Source: Pseudoalteromonas sp. '520P1 No. 423'
Lineage (GTDB): Bacteria > Pseudomonadota > Gammaproteobacteria > Enterobacterales > Alteromonadaceae
Length of the DNA stretch: 64,000 bases
Reading direction: 5' to 3'
NCBI RefSeq assembly: GCF_001269985.1
Contig: NZ_BBZB01000001.1
Location: 3,844,001 to 3,908,000, forward strand
Below the pieces are notes generated by a model. That model was not told where the DNA came from. It worked only from the letters and a program-made list of their open reading frames with translations, and searched no databases. Below, piece after piece: positions 39,469-50,416 of this stretch. Position 1 is the first letter of the stretch; each line of letters begins with the position of its first letter. Position numbers and translations under genes: made by a program.

Positions 39469-41325
39469 TTATATCGACAGCGTATCTAGGCGTTTTCCGC
39501 CCCAGATCAAGTTAACAACGGCACGAGTACCTACTATCGCAGTAAACATCGAAGTTAAAATACCAATTGCAAGTGTTACAGCAAAACCAGCTATTGGACC
39601 AGTACCCACAGAGTATAAGATCACGGCTGCAATTAATGTTGTAATGTTAGCATCTAAAATTGTACTAAAAGCACTGTTGTAACCTTCATGAATCGCTTGT
39701 TGTGGACTACGCCCTTCAGCTAACTCTTCACGAATACGTTCGAATATAAGCACGTTGGCATCAACTGCCATACCAACTGTTAATACGATACCTGCAATAC
39801 CTGGTAAGGTTAATGCGGCATCAGGAATAAGTGACATCACACCAAATATCAGAACAAGATTTGCACCTAGCGCTAAATTGGCTACTAAACCAAATTTACG
39901 ATAATACATAAACATAAATGCAAGTACTAAAGCGAAACCTAATACAACAGCAGTCATACCTTTTTCAATATTTTCTTTACCTAAGCTTGGACCAACAGTA
40001 CGCTCTTCAACAATTTGAATTGGCGCTACAAGTGCACCGGCACGAAGTAATAAACTTAAAGTATGGGCTTCGGCTGGATTATCTAAACCTGTAATACGGA
40101 ATGAACGGCCTAAGCGGGCTTGAATAGTTGCGACATTAATAACTTCTTCAACCTTAATAGGTGGCAATGCTTTACCATTTTTATCTTTTTTACCTGACGG
40201 TTTATATTCGATAAAAACAGTTGCCATGCGTTTACCTTGGGCTGTTTTAGTAAAGGCTGACATTTTATTTCCGCCTTTACTATCTAACTGAATATTAACC
40301 TGTGGGCGACCATTTTCATCATTACCAGATTGTGCGCCAGTAATATGAGAGCCACCTAAAATAATACGCTTTTTCAGTAAAACAGGGTAACCTTGACGAT
40401 GCATGATAATTTCAGAACCTGGTGGTACACGACCAGCAGCGGCATCACGTACATCTGAATTTTCGTCAACTAAACGAAACTCAAGAATAGCTGTTGCACC
40501 TAAAATCTCTTTAGCCCGTGCAGTATCTTGAATACCTGGTAATTGTACAATGATACGTTCAGCACCTTGACGCTGTACATTTGGTTCAGCAACACCAATT
40601 TGATTTACACGATTACGAATAATTGTTTCATTTTGCTTGATTGCATAAGTTTGTATTTCTTTTAATTTGATATCACTTAAGCTAACTACAAAGGCTAAAT
40701 CATTACTGCGATCATCGCTAAAGATATAATCTCTATATCTATCTTTTAGGAAACGCTCTGCCTTATCTTTTAATTCATCTGTACGCATTACTACTTGTAC
40801 TTTATCTTGGCCACTTACACGACGGATCGTTCTATAACGAATTTTTTCACCACGTAAGTCACTGCGAAAATCTTGAACCATAGTTTCCATAGATTTATTA
40901 ACGGCAGTTGCCATATCCACTTCCATCGTGAAGTGAACACCACCGCTTAAATCTAGGCCTAGCTTCATAGGTGAACCACCTAAACTTGCTAACCATTTAG
41001 GTGTATCTGGTATCATGCTAATTGCAGATATATAACCATCACCCAAAACATCTCTTAAAACATCTTGTGCTTTAAGCTGTGAATCTACATCTTTAAAACG
41101 GATTAAAACTTGATCTTTAACTAGTTCAGACGATTTTAATTGTATATTGTTATCAGCCATCGTTTTAGATACAGTATCTAAAACAGCTAAATCGGCTGTT
41201 GCGCCTTTTGCACCTGATATTTGTATTGCCGGATCACGACCATACAAGTTTGGAGATGAGTATATTAAACCAATAATCACTATCGCCAATACCATCAAGT
41301 ACTTCCATAATGGGTACTTATTCAC
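39469..41325 (-). CDS. secD: Protein translocase subunit SecD
   Basis: The 618-residue larger partner of SecF. It has an N-terminal membrane helix ([20 protein letters not shown]), the family motif [17 protein letters not shown], the large periplasmic P1 region, and six C-terminal membrane helices with the [19 protein letters not shown] motif (proton-pathway Asp). It lies 88 bp after yajC and just before secF. Confidence 0.97.
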   Translation of the reverse strand: MNKYPLWKYLMVLAIVIIGLIYSSPNLYGRDPAIQISGAKGATADLAVLDTVSKTMADNNIQLKSSELVKDQVLIRFKDVDSQLKAQDVLRDVLGDGYISAISMIPDTPKWLASLGGSPMKLGLDLSGGVHFTMEVDMATAVNKSMETMVQDFRSDLRGEKIRYRTIRRVSGQDKVQVVMRTDELKDKAERFLKDRYRDYIFSDDRSNDLAFVVSLSDIKLKEIQTYAIKQNETIIRNRVNQIGVAEPNVQRQGAERIIVQLPGIQDTARAKEILGATAILEFRLVDENSDVRDAAAGRVPPGSEIIMHRQGYPVLLKKRIILGGSHITGAQSGNDENGRPQVNIQLDSKGGNKMSAFTKTAQGKRMATVFIEYKPSGKKDKNGKALPPIKVEEVINVATIQARLGRSFRITGLDNPAEAHTLSLLLRAGALVAPIQIVEERTVGPSLGKENIEKGMTAVVLGFALVLAFMFMYYRKFGLVANLALGANLVLIFGVMSLIPDAALTLPGIAGIVLTVGMAVDANVLIFERIREELAEGRSPQQAIHEGYNSAFSTILDANITTLIAAVILYSVGTGPIAGFAVTLAIGILTSMFTAIVGTRAVVNLIWGGKRLDTLSI

Positions 41326-41412
41326 CTGTTGTATCCTTCTTATTTTTTATAAGTAGGCTATAAATAAAAATTTATAGCCTAAGTTAAACTATTGTTTAAC
41401 ACACAAATCATC

Positions 41413-41751
41413 TTATAAAGATTTCATTGTGCCTTTTGGTAACACAGCTGAAACTGCTGATTTTTGAACTGTTACTTGCGTTTGGTCGTTTAAAGCAATA
41501 ACAACAAAATCTTTATCATCAGCAACTTTAGAGATTTTTCCTACTAAGCCGCCTTGAGTAAGTACTTCATCACCTTTACCAAGCGCGCTCATTAATGATT
41601 TATGTTCGCTAACACGCTTAGCTTGAGGACGATAAATTAAGAAATAAAATACTAAACCGAATAGGGCTAGCATAATTAACATTTCGTAACCGCCACCTGG
41701 CGCTGCTGCTGGTGCATCAGCTGCGTATGCATTTGACATAAAAAAACTCAT
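41413..41751 (-). CDS. yajC: Preprotein translocase auxiliary subunit YajC
   Basis: YajC associates with SecDF. The 112-residue protein has one membrane helix (EMLIMLALFGLVFYFLIYRP) followed by the conserved RPQAKRVSEHKSLMSALGKG and VLTQGGLVGKI cytoplasmic domain. The ATG at 41751 (MSFFMSNAYAADAP) is chosen over one 19 codons earlier because a GAGG site precedes it and the family starts close to the helix. It follows tgt after 93 bp containing two hairpins. Confidence 0.93.
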   Translation of the reverse strand: MSFFMSNAYAADAPAAAPGGGYEMLIMLALFGLVFYFLIYRPQAKRVSEHKSLMSALGKGDEVLTQGGLVGKISKVADDKDFVVIALNDQTQVTVQKSAVSAVLPKGTMKSL

Positions 41752-41810
41752 AAAAACCTCTTTAGTATTACTATTTTTGAATATGATATAGATTGGGCTT
41801 GTGCCCATAA

Positions 41811-41840
41811 ATTACAAGGCAACATATGTTGCCTTGTAAT
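41811..41840. other. Perfect 30-bp palindrome between tgt and yajC
   Basis: ATTACAAGGCAACAT and its exact complement form a 15-bp perfect stem with no spacer, five bases after the tgt stop. A second small hairpin (TGGGC-TTGT-GCCCA, 41794-41807) follows. No T-run follows, so it may protect or divide the tgt-yajC message rather than end it. Confidence 0.5.
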
Positions 41841-41844
41841 CAAA

Positions 41845-43020
<1,176 letters not shown>

Positions 43021-43204
43021 TTAGGGATTATACGCTCAAAACATACCAAGATGCTTGAGTTTAAACGCGCGATTTTACATGTTTTAGGGGGGATGGTGCA
43101 AGCTAGATTCTATAAGAAGGTCAGTTAATGGGTTTGTCCGTTTGATGAATTAGATAAGTTAATGAAAATACACTAACTTATCTACTCGGTTTTACCAATG
43201 TGCG

Positions 43205-44242
43205 CTATTTTGTTTTTGGCTCTAAAAACATCGCATCACCGTATGAGAAAAAACGATATTTTTCATCTATCGCCACTTGATAAGCATGTTTTATATTATC
43301 AAAACCAGAAAATGCGCTTACTAACATAATTAATGTAGATTCTGATAAATGAAAATTAGTGATCATCGCATCCACTAATTTAAATTCATAACCGGGGTTG
43401 ATAAAAATATCAGTATCACCATAAAAAGGTGCTAACTTACCTTCTGACTTCATGGCCGCCGATTCTAAAGAGCGTACTGAAGTTGTACCTACAGCAATAA
43501 TACGTCCACCGCGTTTTTTAGTTGCTTTAATAGCCTCAACAACTGTATCTGGCACTTCAATATACTCAGAATGCATTACATGTTCGTCTATTGTTTCAAC
43601 TTTTACAGGCTGAAAAGTTCCCGCTCCAACATGTAAAGTCACAAAGGCCATATCAACGCCTTTCTCTTTTAACTTTGCCATTAAAGCATCATCAAAGTGT
43701 AAACCTGCAGTAGGCGCAGCAACTGCGCCCGGCTTTTCACCGTAAACTGTTTGATAGCGCTTTCTATCTTTTTCAGTATCGGGGCGGTCAATGTAAGGCG
43801 GTAAAGGCATATGCCCGATTTTATCTAGAATATCTAATACGCTTTCTTCTCCACTAAATTCAAGTTCAAATAAAGAACCTTGACGCTGAACCATGGTCGC
43901 CTTTGCAATGCCCTCTAAAATCAGTTCATTGCCAGGCTTAGGTGATTTACTTGCACGAATATGTGCGAGCACGCGATGTTCATCAAGCACGCGCTCAACT
44001 AACACTTCCACTTTACCACCTGAAGCTTTTTGGCCAAACATTCTTGCAGGGATCACTTTAGTATTATTAAAAATTAATAAATCATCTTTATTAACAAAAT
44101 CTATCATGTCACTGAATACATGGTGAGCAAGTTTGCCAGTGTTACCATCAAGTTTTAATAAACGACTACTACTTCGATCCTCTTTTGGAAATCTAGCGAT
44201 CAGTTCATCGGGTAATTCAAAGCTAAAATCAGCTACACGCAT
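43205..44242 (-). CDS. queA: S-adenosylmethionine:tRNA ribosyltransferase-isomerase
   Basis: QueA adds the epoxy-cyclopentane part of queuosine from SAM. The 345-residue protein matches throughout: [73 protein letters not shown], and [18 protein letters not shown]. Just upstream lies a diverged tandem copy of its own first codons and leader (44278-44390). Confidence 0.98.
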   Translation of the reverse strand: MRVADFSFELPDELIARFPKEDRSSSRLLKLDGNTGKLAHHVFSDMIDFVNKDDLLIFNNTKVIPARMFGQKASGGKVEVLVERVLDEHRVLAHIRASKSPKPGNELILEGIAKATMVQRQGSLFELEFSGEESVLDILDKIGHMPLPPYIDRPDTEKDRKRYQTVYGEKPGAVAAPTAGLHFDDALMAKLKEKGVDMAFVTLHVGAGTFQPVKVETIDEHVMHSEYIEVPDTVVEAIKATKKRGGRIIAVGTTSVRSLESAAMKSEGKLAPFYGDTDIFINPGYEFKLVDAMITNFHLSESTLIMLVSAFSGFDNIKHAYQVAIDEKYRFFSYGDAMFLEPKTK

Positions 44243-44390
44243 CAGGTTTTATATCCTATCAATTAAAATGACTAAAATTTATTACTACTTACTCAAAGGA
44301 AATCTCATGCAAGCTATTCATCAGTTAACTCAAAGCTAAAATCAGCTACACGCATCAGGGTTCATATCCTATCTATTAAAAAGGCACTTC
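44165..44390. repeat. Tandem duplication of the queA 5' region (period ~113 bp)
   Basis: The segment covering the queA start codon, its first ~25 codons and ~35 bp upstream (44165-44277) is repeated with divergence at 44278-44390. Best match: AGCTAAAATCAGCTACACGC at 44221 and again at 44334. The outer copy keeps the ribosome-binding site and ATG, and reads [13 protein letters not shown] then stop (44355-44314, minus strand). The queA mRNA may therefore begin with a 13-codon mini-frame. From 44391 to 44559 no gene is seen, only a hairpin (44468-44490) and a palindrome (44507-44523). Confidence 0.8.
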
Positions 44391-44467
44391 TCAAAATTTC
44401 CGTTACTAGAAACAATCAGAGTAAGTAGATTAAAAATCGCGCCAATTTTAGAGATTCCCTTGCTTTA

Positions 44468-44490
44468 AAGCAACCTTTCATCGGGTTGCT
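44468..44490. terminator. Hairpin upstream of the GGDEF-EAL gene
   Basis: AGCAACC…GGGTTGCT forms a 7-8 bp stem followed by CTTTT on the plus strand. It could be a weak terminator left from a lost gene, or isolate the two divergent transcription units. Confidence 0.45.
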
Positions 44491-44506
44491 CTTTTAAATT
44501 AGTTTC

Positions 44507-44523
44507 ATTAGCATTATGCTAAT
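44507..44523. promoter_or_regulatory. Operator-like palindrome before the GGDEF-EAL gene
   Basis: ATTAGCAT-T-ATGCTAAT is a perfect 8-1-8 inverted repeat 37 bp before the start of the GGDEF-EAL gene, placed where a regulator could act on its promoter. No regulator is identified. Confidence 0.35.
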
Positions 44524-44559
44524 TATCGATATAACTTCACTTACTAGAGGCTGCCGAGT

Positions 44560-47049
44560 ATGGCTGTTCAGCTTAAACTATTGATCTTAGATACAAGCTT
44601 GAAACAACGAAATATAATAAAAAATGCGCTTGCGCACCTCAATGTATTTAAAGTATTAGAAGTAAAAAATAGTGACGAAGCACTATCTTTGTTAAAAAAA
44701 CAGGCTGTCGACTTAATAATCACAGGATTAAATGTTGGTAACATAGATGGTTGGCGATTTGCTCGTATGATCCGATCAGGTCTATTAAGAACCCCTAAAA
44801 ATACGCCTATCGTATTAACTGCCTCCAATCATTTTGAACGTATTGCTGATACTACAGCCCGAAGTTATGGTATTGATGCTGTGGTTACAGAACAAAAAAT
44901 GCAGCAGTTGCCACAGATTTTAGCCAACGTACTTTCTAGTCATTTAGAAAAAAGTAGTCGATTAACCCTTCTATTAATAGAACCCAACCAACTTCAAGCT
45001 GATGAAATCTCACTTTACTTAAAAGATACTTTTATAGTTAGCCAAGTCACCAACGCTAAAGATGCAATGGCATTATTTCAGCAAAATACATATTCAATTA
45101 TATTAATAAATTCAATAGCACAGTTAATACCTTGCGCAGAAGATTTAGTTTCCTCATTCTTAACCGCAAAAGCGAACCAAGCAATTGTAACCATCATAGA
45201 TACTGATGATGCTAATGTGGCAGAACAGCTTTTATTATCTGGAGTAAGTGATTTTATTCGCGTGCCATATAGCCAGCCTTTATTGAATAAAGTATGTGAT
45301 CAAGCTGCTCGCCGAGAAGACTTTATGGTGAGTTATGCTGAGTTTGCTTCAAAGGTAGAGCAGTTAAGCCAAAGCCAGCAAAGATATAAAGATTTATTTT
45401 CAGCACACCAAAGAATATTGCATCATTTAAATACCGTAGTAATAGAATTAGATGGCCAAGGCACGATTCGATTTATCAATCCTGCCTGGGAGGCATTATT
45501 AGGCCATGACTTTAAAAGCAGTCTAACAAAAGATTTAAGCCAATTTTGTATCCAAGAGTTTAAAAATACATTACAAAATAGTATTGCAGCCATTTTAAGT
45601 GGACAGTTTGCTCAGCAAACTCTGCAGTTACAACTACAACACAAGTTAGGCCATCCTATTTGGGTTGAATGTCGTTTACAATCAATTAAAAGCGATAAAA
45701 CTCTCACAAGCATTACAGCAAGCATAGATAACATCCATGAGCGTAAACAGGCTGAGTTTCAGTTACAGCATTTGGCTTTACACGATACATTAACGGGTTT
45801 ACATAATCGTCACTACTTTGATTTATCACTTAATCAATTATGCAAAGATACATTAGATAACAAACAACATGCATTACTCTATATCGATTTAGATCACTTC
45901 AAAGTTATTAATGATTCTTTGGGCCACCAACAAGGTGATATTGTACTTAAAAAAGCAGCTAAATTATTTCAACATGTGATAACTGAAGGTCATATTTTAT
46001 GCCGTATTGGAGGTGATGAATTTGCAGTCCTGTTACAAGATATCGAATTATTAGATGCTTATGCGATTGCAGAAGACCTATGCCAATCTATCGAAAAATA
46101 TCAATTTAAAACTCTAGAGCGCGATTATTCTATTAGCTGCTCCGTTGGTTTAACGATGGTTTCTAATTATAACAAAGATGCCAATGAATGCCTTAAACAA
46201 TCTGATATTGCTTTATATGTTGCTAAAAATAGAGGCCGTAATTTAGTTCATTGCTTTAGTGCGAGTGACGATGACAGCGAAAAAATGATGTCAAAATTAG
46301 CTTGGACTCGCCAAGTAAGATTAGCATTAGAGCAAGATCAAATTGAGCTACACTTCCAACCTATTTGGGATTTTAAACAACATAAAGTTGCCTATTTTGA
46401 AACCTTGCTAAGATTAAGGATTAACGACGAACTAATATACCCAAATCAATTTATCCCTCCTTTAGAGCTTATATCTGATATGAACTTGTTAGATCACAGT
46501 GTTGTAAAAACTGCTATCTCAAATGCAGCACAGCACCCTATACTCAATAAAATTGCAATTAACTTATCAGCGCAAGCATTTTCAGATGAAGGGCTACTCC
46601 CTTTAATTGAAGATACACTTAAGCACTATAAAGTTGATCCAAAAAGAATCGTTTTTGAAATCACTGAATCTGCAAGTATTAGTAACTTAACTGCAACGCG
46701 TACTATGATTGAACATTTAAAAATACTAGGCTGTGGATTTTCAATTGATGATTTTGGAACAGGTTTCAGTACTTTCAGTTATTTAAAACAACTACCTGCA
46801 GATCAGGTTAAAATTGACGGTTCATTTGTAAAAGATATGCTTAACGATCCAATAGATCTCGCCTTAGTAAAAGCAATTAAAGATATAAGCCACTCATTAA
46901 ATAAAACATGTGTTGCTGAATTTGTCGAAGACTTATCAACTTTCAATGCTTTAAAAGATATTGGAGTTGATTATGCACAAGGATACTTAATTTCAAAACC
47001 CTTAAAGGCACAAGATATAGCTGATCACTTAAAAAAAATAACACTTTGA
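44560..47049 (+). CDS. c-di-GMP signalling protein: two degenerate receivers, PAS, GGDEF and EAL
   Basis: 829 residues. Two receiver-like domains (~5-125 and ~140-255) lack the phospho-acceptor Asp: the first reads LIITGLNVGN with Gly, the second IILINSIAQ with Asn. A PAS domain (~290-395) is followed by a GGDEF domain with the intact site CRIGGDEFAVLL (near 483). The C-terminal EAL domain has YFETLLRLR (ETL instead of EAL, Glu kept) and IDDFGTGFSTFSYL. It probably makes and/or degrades c-di-GMP, with the receivers used for protein binding rather than phosphorylation. Divergent from queA. Confidence 0.85.
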   Translation: MAVQLKLLILDTSLKQRNIIKNALAHLNVFKVLEVKNSDEALSLLKKQAVDLIITGLNVGNIDGWRFARMIRSGLLRTPKNTPIVLTASNHFERIADTTARSYGIDAVVTEQKMQQLPQILANVLSSHLEKSSRLTLLLIEPNQLQADEISLYLKDTFIVSQVTNAKDAMALFQQNTYSIILINSIAQLIPCAEDLVSSFLTAKANQAIVTIIDTDDANVAEQLLLSGVSDFIRVPYSQPLLNKVCDQAARREDFMVSYAEFASKVEQLSQSQQRYKDLFSAHQRILHHLNTVVIELDGQGTIRFINPAWEALLGHDFKSSLTKDLSQFCIQEFKNTLQNSIAAILSGQFAQQTLQLQLQHKLGHPIWVECRLQSIKSDKTLTSITASIDNIHERKQAEFQLQHLALHDTLTGLHNRHYFDLSLNQLCKDTLDNKQHALLYIDLDHFKVINDSLGHQQGDIVLKKAAKLFQHVITEGHILCRIGGDEFAVLLQDIELLDAYAIAEDLCQSIEKYQFKTLERDYSISCSVGLTMVSNYNKDANECLKQSDIALYVAKNRGRNLVHCFSASDDDSEKMMSKLAWTRQVRLALEQDQIELHFQPIWDFKQHKVAYFETLLRLRINDELIYPNQFIPPLELISDMNLLDHSVVKTAISNAAQHPILNKIAINLSAQAFSDEGLLPLIEDTLKHYKVDPKRIVFEITESASISNLTATRTMIEHLKILGCGFSIDDFGTGFSTFSYLKQLPADQVKIDGSFVKDMLNDPIDLALVKAIKDISHSLNKTCVAEFVEDLSTFNALKDIGVDYAQGYLISKPLKAQDIADHLKKITL

Positions 47050-47162
47050 AAAACAGCTAATTAAAATATTTAAAACATATTTTTCATTTTTAAACCTTCT
47101 CAAATTGATACCTAGTTTATACTAAGTTTCAAAGGATATGATTTAATAATGAGGAGTCAGGA

Positions 47163-47372
47163 ATGACAATTTTTATAGTATTACTATTGTTAGCTAACGG
47201 ATTAATTGCCTATTACTGTTACTTAAACGCCAAACTTAAAGGGTATCCCGTCATTACCTTTTTAGTTTTAGGCACTTTACCCTATTTTAATTTAGTTGTA
47301 TTAGTGTATTTACTTTTCTTACCTAATCTAAAAAACCATCCTGATATTGAAGAAAATAGCATTATAAATTAA
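47163..47372 (+). CDS. Small two-helix membrane protein
   Basis: A 69-residue protein with two hydrophobic segments (FIVLLLLANGLIAYYCY, residues ~4-20, and VITFLVLGTLPYFNLVVLVY, ~30-49) and a short polar tail. A GAGGAG-like site (GAGGAGTCAGGA) precedes the ATG. It is 113 bp after the GGDEF-EAL gene and may be cotranscribed. No function is recognised. Confidence 0.6.
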   Translation: MTIFIVLLLLANGLIAYYCYLNAKLKGYPVITFLVLGTLPYFNLVVLVYLLFLPNLKNHPDIEENSIIN

Positions 47373-47406
47373 TAAAAGTTATCAGTATTTATAAAATTTG
47401 TACTAT

Positions 47407-47449
47407 AAAACAACCCACCTTTTATCTTATAAAGATAGGTTGTTTTATA
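47407..47449. terminator. Terminator after the small membrane-protein gene
   Basis: A long stem with arms AAAACAACC / AGGTTGTTTT and an inner ATCTT / AAGAT stem, followed by a T/A-rich run, 35 bases after the stop at 47372. Confidence 0.7.
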
Positions 47450-47612
47450 TTATTAACTTAATATCAACAGCATCATCAGGATTTCCTAACATCCTTAAGC
47501 AGTAATGATAAATCGGCTTTTCAAACTCTTCGACAAACTTAAGCCAAGCCTTTTTATCTCCTTGTTTCGCTTTATTAATAAGCTTTTTTCTGATTGAAAA
47601 AACACGTAGACC
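47445..47612 (-). pseudogene. Fragment of an ECF sigma-70 factor
   Basis: The minus strand reads LINKAKQGDKKAWLKFVEEF then EKPIYHYCLRMLGNPDDAVD, the start of sigma region 2 in ECF RNA-polymerase sigma factors. The match ends after AVD (where DLTQE would follow) and the frame stops at 47447-47445. There is no start codon upstream (a TAG precedes it). About 50 of ~180 residues remain, so it is a relic. The other parts are not nearby. Confidence 0.7.
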
Positions 47613-47737
47613 CTAAATTTTTTTGTTATTAGTCGACTTGGTAATAAAAAAGTTTGGAAAAAAATAAAAAAAATTAAGATTGCACTAAACTTCTATTTAG
47701 CATCATGAACAAAATTGCCAGTAAACAAGGAGTAAGT

Positions 47738-48610
47738 ATGTCATTAACACTCGACATGAGCCGAATAGATAGCGCATTAGAGGGGTTTACCATACCACCT
47801 AGGCCTGACATGTTAAAACAAGTTCAGGAAGAAGTTGAAAAAGATGAGCCGAATTTAAAGGCCATCTCCCAATATATAAATCAAGATATTGGCATTGCAG
47901 GATTTACACTTAAAGTAGTTAACTCGCCACTATTTAGTTTACCAAGGAAAATATCAACAATAGAACATGCTTGTATGTTTTTAGGTTTAAAAAGGCTTAT
48001 TAAATTAGTTAATAGTATCGTTTTAAGGTTTACGCTCAGTACTGGCAGTGAAGAGATATTCACTGAAAAGTTATGGAATAGTTCAATGAAAATAGGCAAT
48101 GCAAGTCTAATATTAGCGCAACACTTTGAGTTAGAAAAAGACTTTTCTGATGATTGTTATACCGCAGGATTATTTCACAATGCCGGCATGGCGCTTATTT
48201 TTTCACAAAGCGCTAATTATCCAAAGCTATTAAAACAAGCATACTTAGATAGCGCCATTATCGGTGAATTTGAAGAAGCTAACTTTGATACTTCTCATGA
48301 AATTTTAGGGTTTTTAATTGCGCAATCATGGGGATTAAATAGTGAAATAAGCAATGTAATTGCTTATCATCATAGTCCTAATATTATGCTGGCAACAGGG
48401 GAAGCATCAGAACAACAAATGTTTGCCATTTTAAAGCTTGCCGAACATATGACTAATTCAACTGAAATCCTCACTGGCGTAAATCCTGATAATGAATGGG
48501 AGAAATTCTCCACTCAAATCTTAGATGTTTTACATTTAGAGGATTTTCAATTGTTAGATTTAGGCGAAACCTTATTTAATGCAGGTATAGATAACATTTA
48601 TCATGTTTAA
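47738..48610 (+). CDS. HDOD-domain signalling protein
   Basis: This 290-residue protein is built around an HDOD domain (about 15-215): IPPRPDMLKQVQEE, LKAISQYINQDIGIAGFTLK, VVNSPLFSLPRKISTIEHAC, and the core His-Asn in CYTAGLFHNAGMALIF. HDOD proteins lack phosphodiesterase activity and act in signalling, often near c-di-GMP genes. The ATG at 47738 follows AAGGAG by 6 bases; an ATG 11 codons earlier lacks such a site. It converges with oxyR. Confidence 0.85.
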   Translation: MSLTLDMSRIDSALEGFTIPPRPDMLKQVQEEVEKDEPNLKAISQYINQDIGIAGFTLKVVNSPLFSLPRKISTIEHACMFLGLKRLIKLVNSIVLRFTLSTGSEEIFTEKLWNSSMKIGNASLILAQHFELEKDFSDDCYTAGLFHNAGMALIFSQSANYPKLLKQAYLDSAIIGEFEEANFDTSHEILGFLIAQSWGLNSEISNVIAYHHSPNIMLATGEASEQQMFAILKLAEHMTNSTEILTGVNPDNEWEKFSTQILDVLHLEDFQLLDLGETLFNAGIDNIYHV

Positions 48611-48613
48611 TTT

Positions 48614-49519
48614 TTAAAGACATTTATCTTTGATAAATGGTGCAACTTTATCACTGAACAGTCTAAAATCACGGATCCTACCTGTAGTTTTTCGCCACAG
48701 TAGCCCTATCTCACGATAGGCATCATCTTGTGCAGGCATATAACGCATGTTTTTATGCTCTAGAATACCAGCATTAATTGCCATTTGCGGTAAAAAAGTC
48801 ACGCCTAACTTATTTTCAACCATGCTTAGTAAAGTATGTACATTAGTGGCTACAAATGGGTTAATACACTGGCTTTCACTTAAATGGCAGGCACTTAAAG
48901 CATGTTCTGTCATACAATGCTCTCGTGCCAATAAAAAGACACTCGATTTAGGCAATAAATTAAAATCGATTACCTTGCTTGGTGCGTCAAAATCTTGGTG
49001 CATCACTAAATTAAACTTATCTTGTGCTAAAATTTTGATATGAAACTTATTAGTATCATAAGGCAAAGCTAAAATTGTTAAATCTACCTGTCCTTTTTCT
49101 AATTTATCGAGCAAATTATCACTCGTATCTTCGATTAAAATTAATTCTAAATCTGGAAACTCCGTTTGACAAAAATGATACAAATCAGCAGCAATAAAGC
49201 TAGCTATCGTTGGAATTAAACCTAATGTTAATTTACCCGATAAAGGCGTTAAAAAACTTTTAGTAAGCTCTTTTACACTAATGGTATCATCTATGATTTT
49301 TTTAGCGCGCTCGACAACTTCTTCACCGATTGGAGTGAACATTAAGCTGCGATTTTCTCTTTCAATAAGTTGACAACCTAAGTTTTCTTCAAGGTTTTGA
49401 ATTGCGCTACTTAGCGTTGATTGGCCAATAAAACATGCTTGCGCTGCTCGACCAAAATGCTGCTGTTGATGTACAGCTAAAAGGTATTGTAATTGTTTAA
49501 TACTTGGTAAATTATTCAA
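48614..49519 (-). CDS. oxyR: Peroxide-sensing LysR-type regulator OxyR
   Basis: OxyR activates antioxidant genes when H2O2 forms a disulfide between two Cys. The 301-residue protein has the LysR helix-turn-helix (HFGRAAQACFIGQSTLSSAI) and, in the effector domain, AREHCMTEHALSAC. The nine-residue spacing of these Cys equals that of E. coli Cys199/Cys208. That spacing separates it from other LysR proteins. It lies 9 bp after ubiA and converges with the HDOD gene. Confidence 0.93.
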   Translation of the reverse strand: MNNLPSIKQLQYLLAVHQQQHFGRAAQACFIGQSTLSSAIQNLEENLGCQLIERENRSLMFTPIGEEVVERAKKIIDDTISVKELTKSFLTPLSGKLTLGLIPTIASFIAADLYHFCQTEFPDLELILIEDTSDNLLDKLEKGQVDLTILALPYDTNKFHIKILAQDKFNLVMHQDFDAPSKVIDFNLLPKSSVFLLAREHCMTEHALSACHLSESQCINPFVATNVHTLLSMVENKLGVTFLPQMAINAGILEHKNMRYMPAQDDAYREIGLLWRKTTGRIRDFRLFSDKVAPFIKDKCL

Positions 49520-49528
49520 ATTTAACCC

Positions 49529-50395
49529 TTATAAAGATATCGCGATACCAATGAAAATAATAAATCCAACATGGTGATTATTTAAAAATGCCTTAAAGCA
49601 TAAACTAGGTTCTCTATTTTTAATTAGCCATTGTTGATACATAAATAGGCCACTTGCTAACATCAAGCAGAGATAAAACAGTTCAGATAATTTATATTCT
49701 AGAGCGATATAAACTGATAAAAACAGCGTGACGAATTGTAATAACCCTATAATGAACTTATCGAACCGACCAAATAAAATAGCAGTAGATTTTATACCTA
49801 TTTTCACATCATCATTTTTGTCCACCATGCCATACATAGTGTCATAGGCAACAGTCCAACATAGGTTTGCTAAATATAAAACCCAAGCTTGCATAGGAAT
49901 ATGTCCAAGCACAGCCATGTAAGCCATAGGAATAGACCAACTAAAAGCAGCTCCTAATATCACTTGAGGCAAATGGGTAAACCGTTTCATAAACGGATAG
50001 CAAAAAGCGAGCGCTAAACCACCAAAAGATAATAAGACAGTTTGCCAACTCAATAATAAAACAATAGAAAATGCAGCTAATATTAAAACGATAAATAACT
50101 GTATTGCCTCTGCTGAAGTCACCTTTCCTGATGCTAACGGGCGCATTTTAGTACGTTCGACATGACCATCAACTTTACGATCAGCAAAGTCATTGATCAC
50201 ACAACCTGCACTTCGCATAATAAAAACACCCAAGCTAAATACAACTAAATGCAACCAATCGGGTATACCATCACTTGCCAACCATAAAGCCCAATAAGTT
50301 GGCCAAAGTAATAATAAAGAACCGATTGGCTTATCGGTTCTCATTAATTGTTTATAATATTTCCAGTTTCTTAACTGTAAATGCCATTTCATCAT
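49529..50395 (-). CDS. ubiA: 4-hydroxybenzoate octaprenyltransferase
   Basis: UbiA attaches the polyprenyl tail to 4-hydroxybenzoate in ubiquinone synthesis. The 288-residue membrane enzyme has both Asp-rich motifs: [20 protein letters not shown] and [20 protein letters not shown]. About eight membrane helices follow. It lies 21 bp after ubiC, which makes its substrate, and 9 bp before oxyR. Confidence 0.97.
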   Translation of the reverse strand: MMKWHLQLRNWKYYKQLMRTDKPIGSLLLLWPTYWALWLASDGIPDWLHLVVFSLGVFIMRSAGCVINDFADRKVDGHVERTKMRPLASGKVTSAEAIQLFIVLILAAFSIVLLLSWQTVLLSFGGLALAFCYPFMKRFTHLPQVILGAAFSWSIPMAYMAVLGHIPMQAWVLYLANLCWTVAYDTMYGMVDKNDDVKIGIKSTAILFGRFDKFIIGLLQFVTLFLSVYIALEYKLSELFYLCLMLASGLFMYQQWLIKNREPSLCFKAFLNNHHVGFIIFIGIAISL

Positions 50396-50416
50396 GATTA
50401 TTCTATTTTTTAAAAA

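Noticed and set aside
47163..47372. Small hydrophobic protein as a type I toxin
   Set aside because: It has two membrane helices, no antisense RNA signal is visible, and it has its own good ribosome-binding site next to signalling genes.
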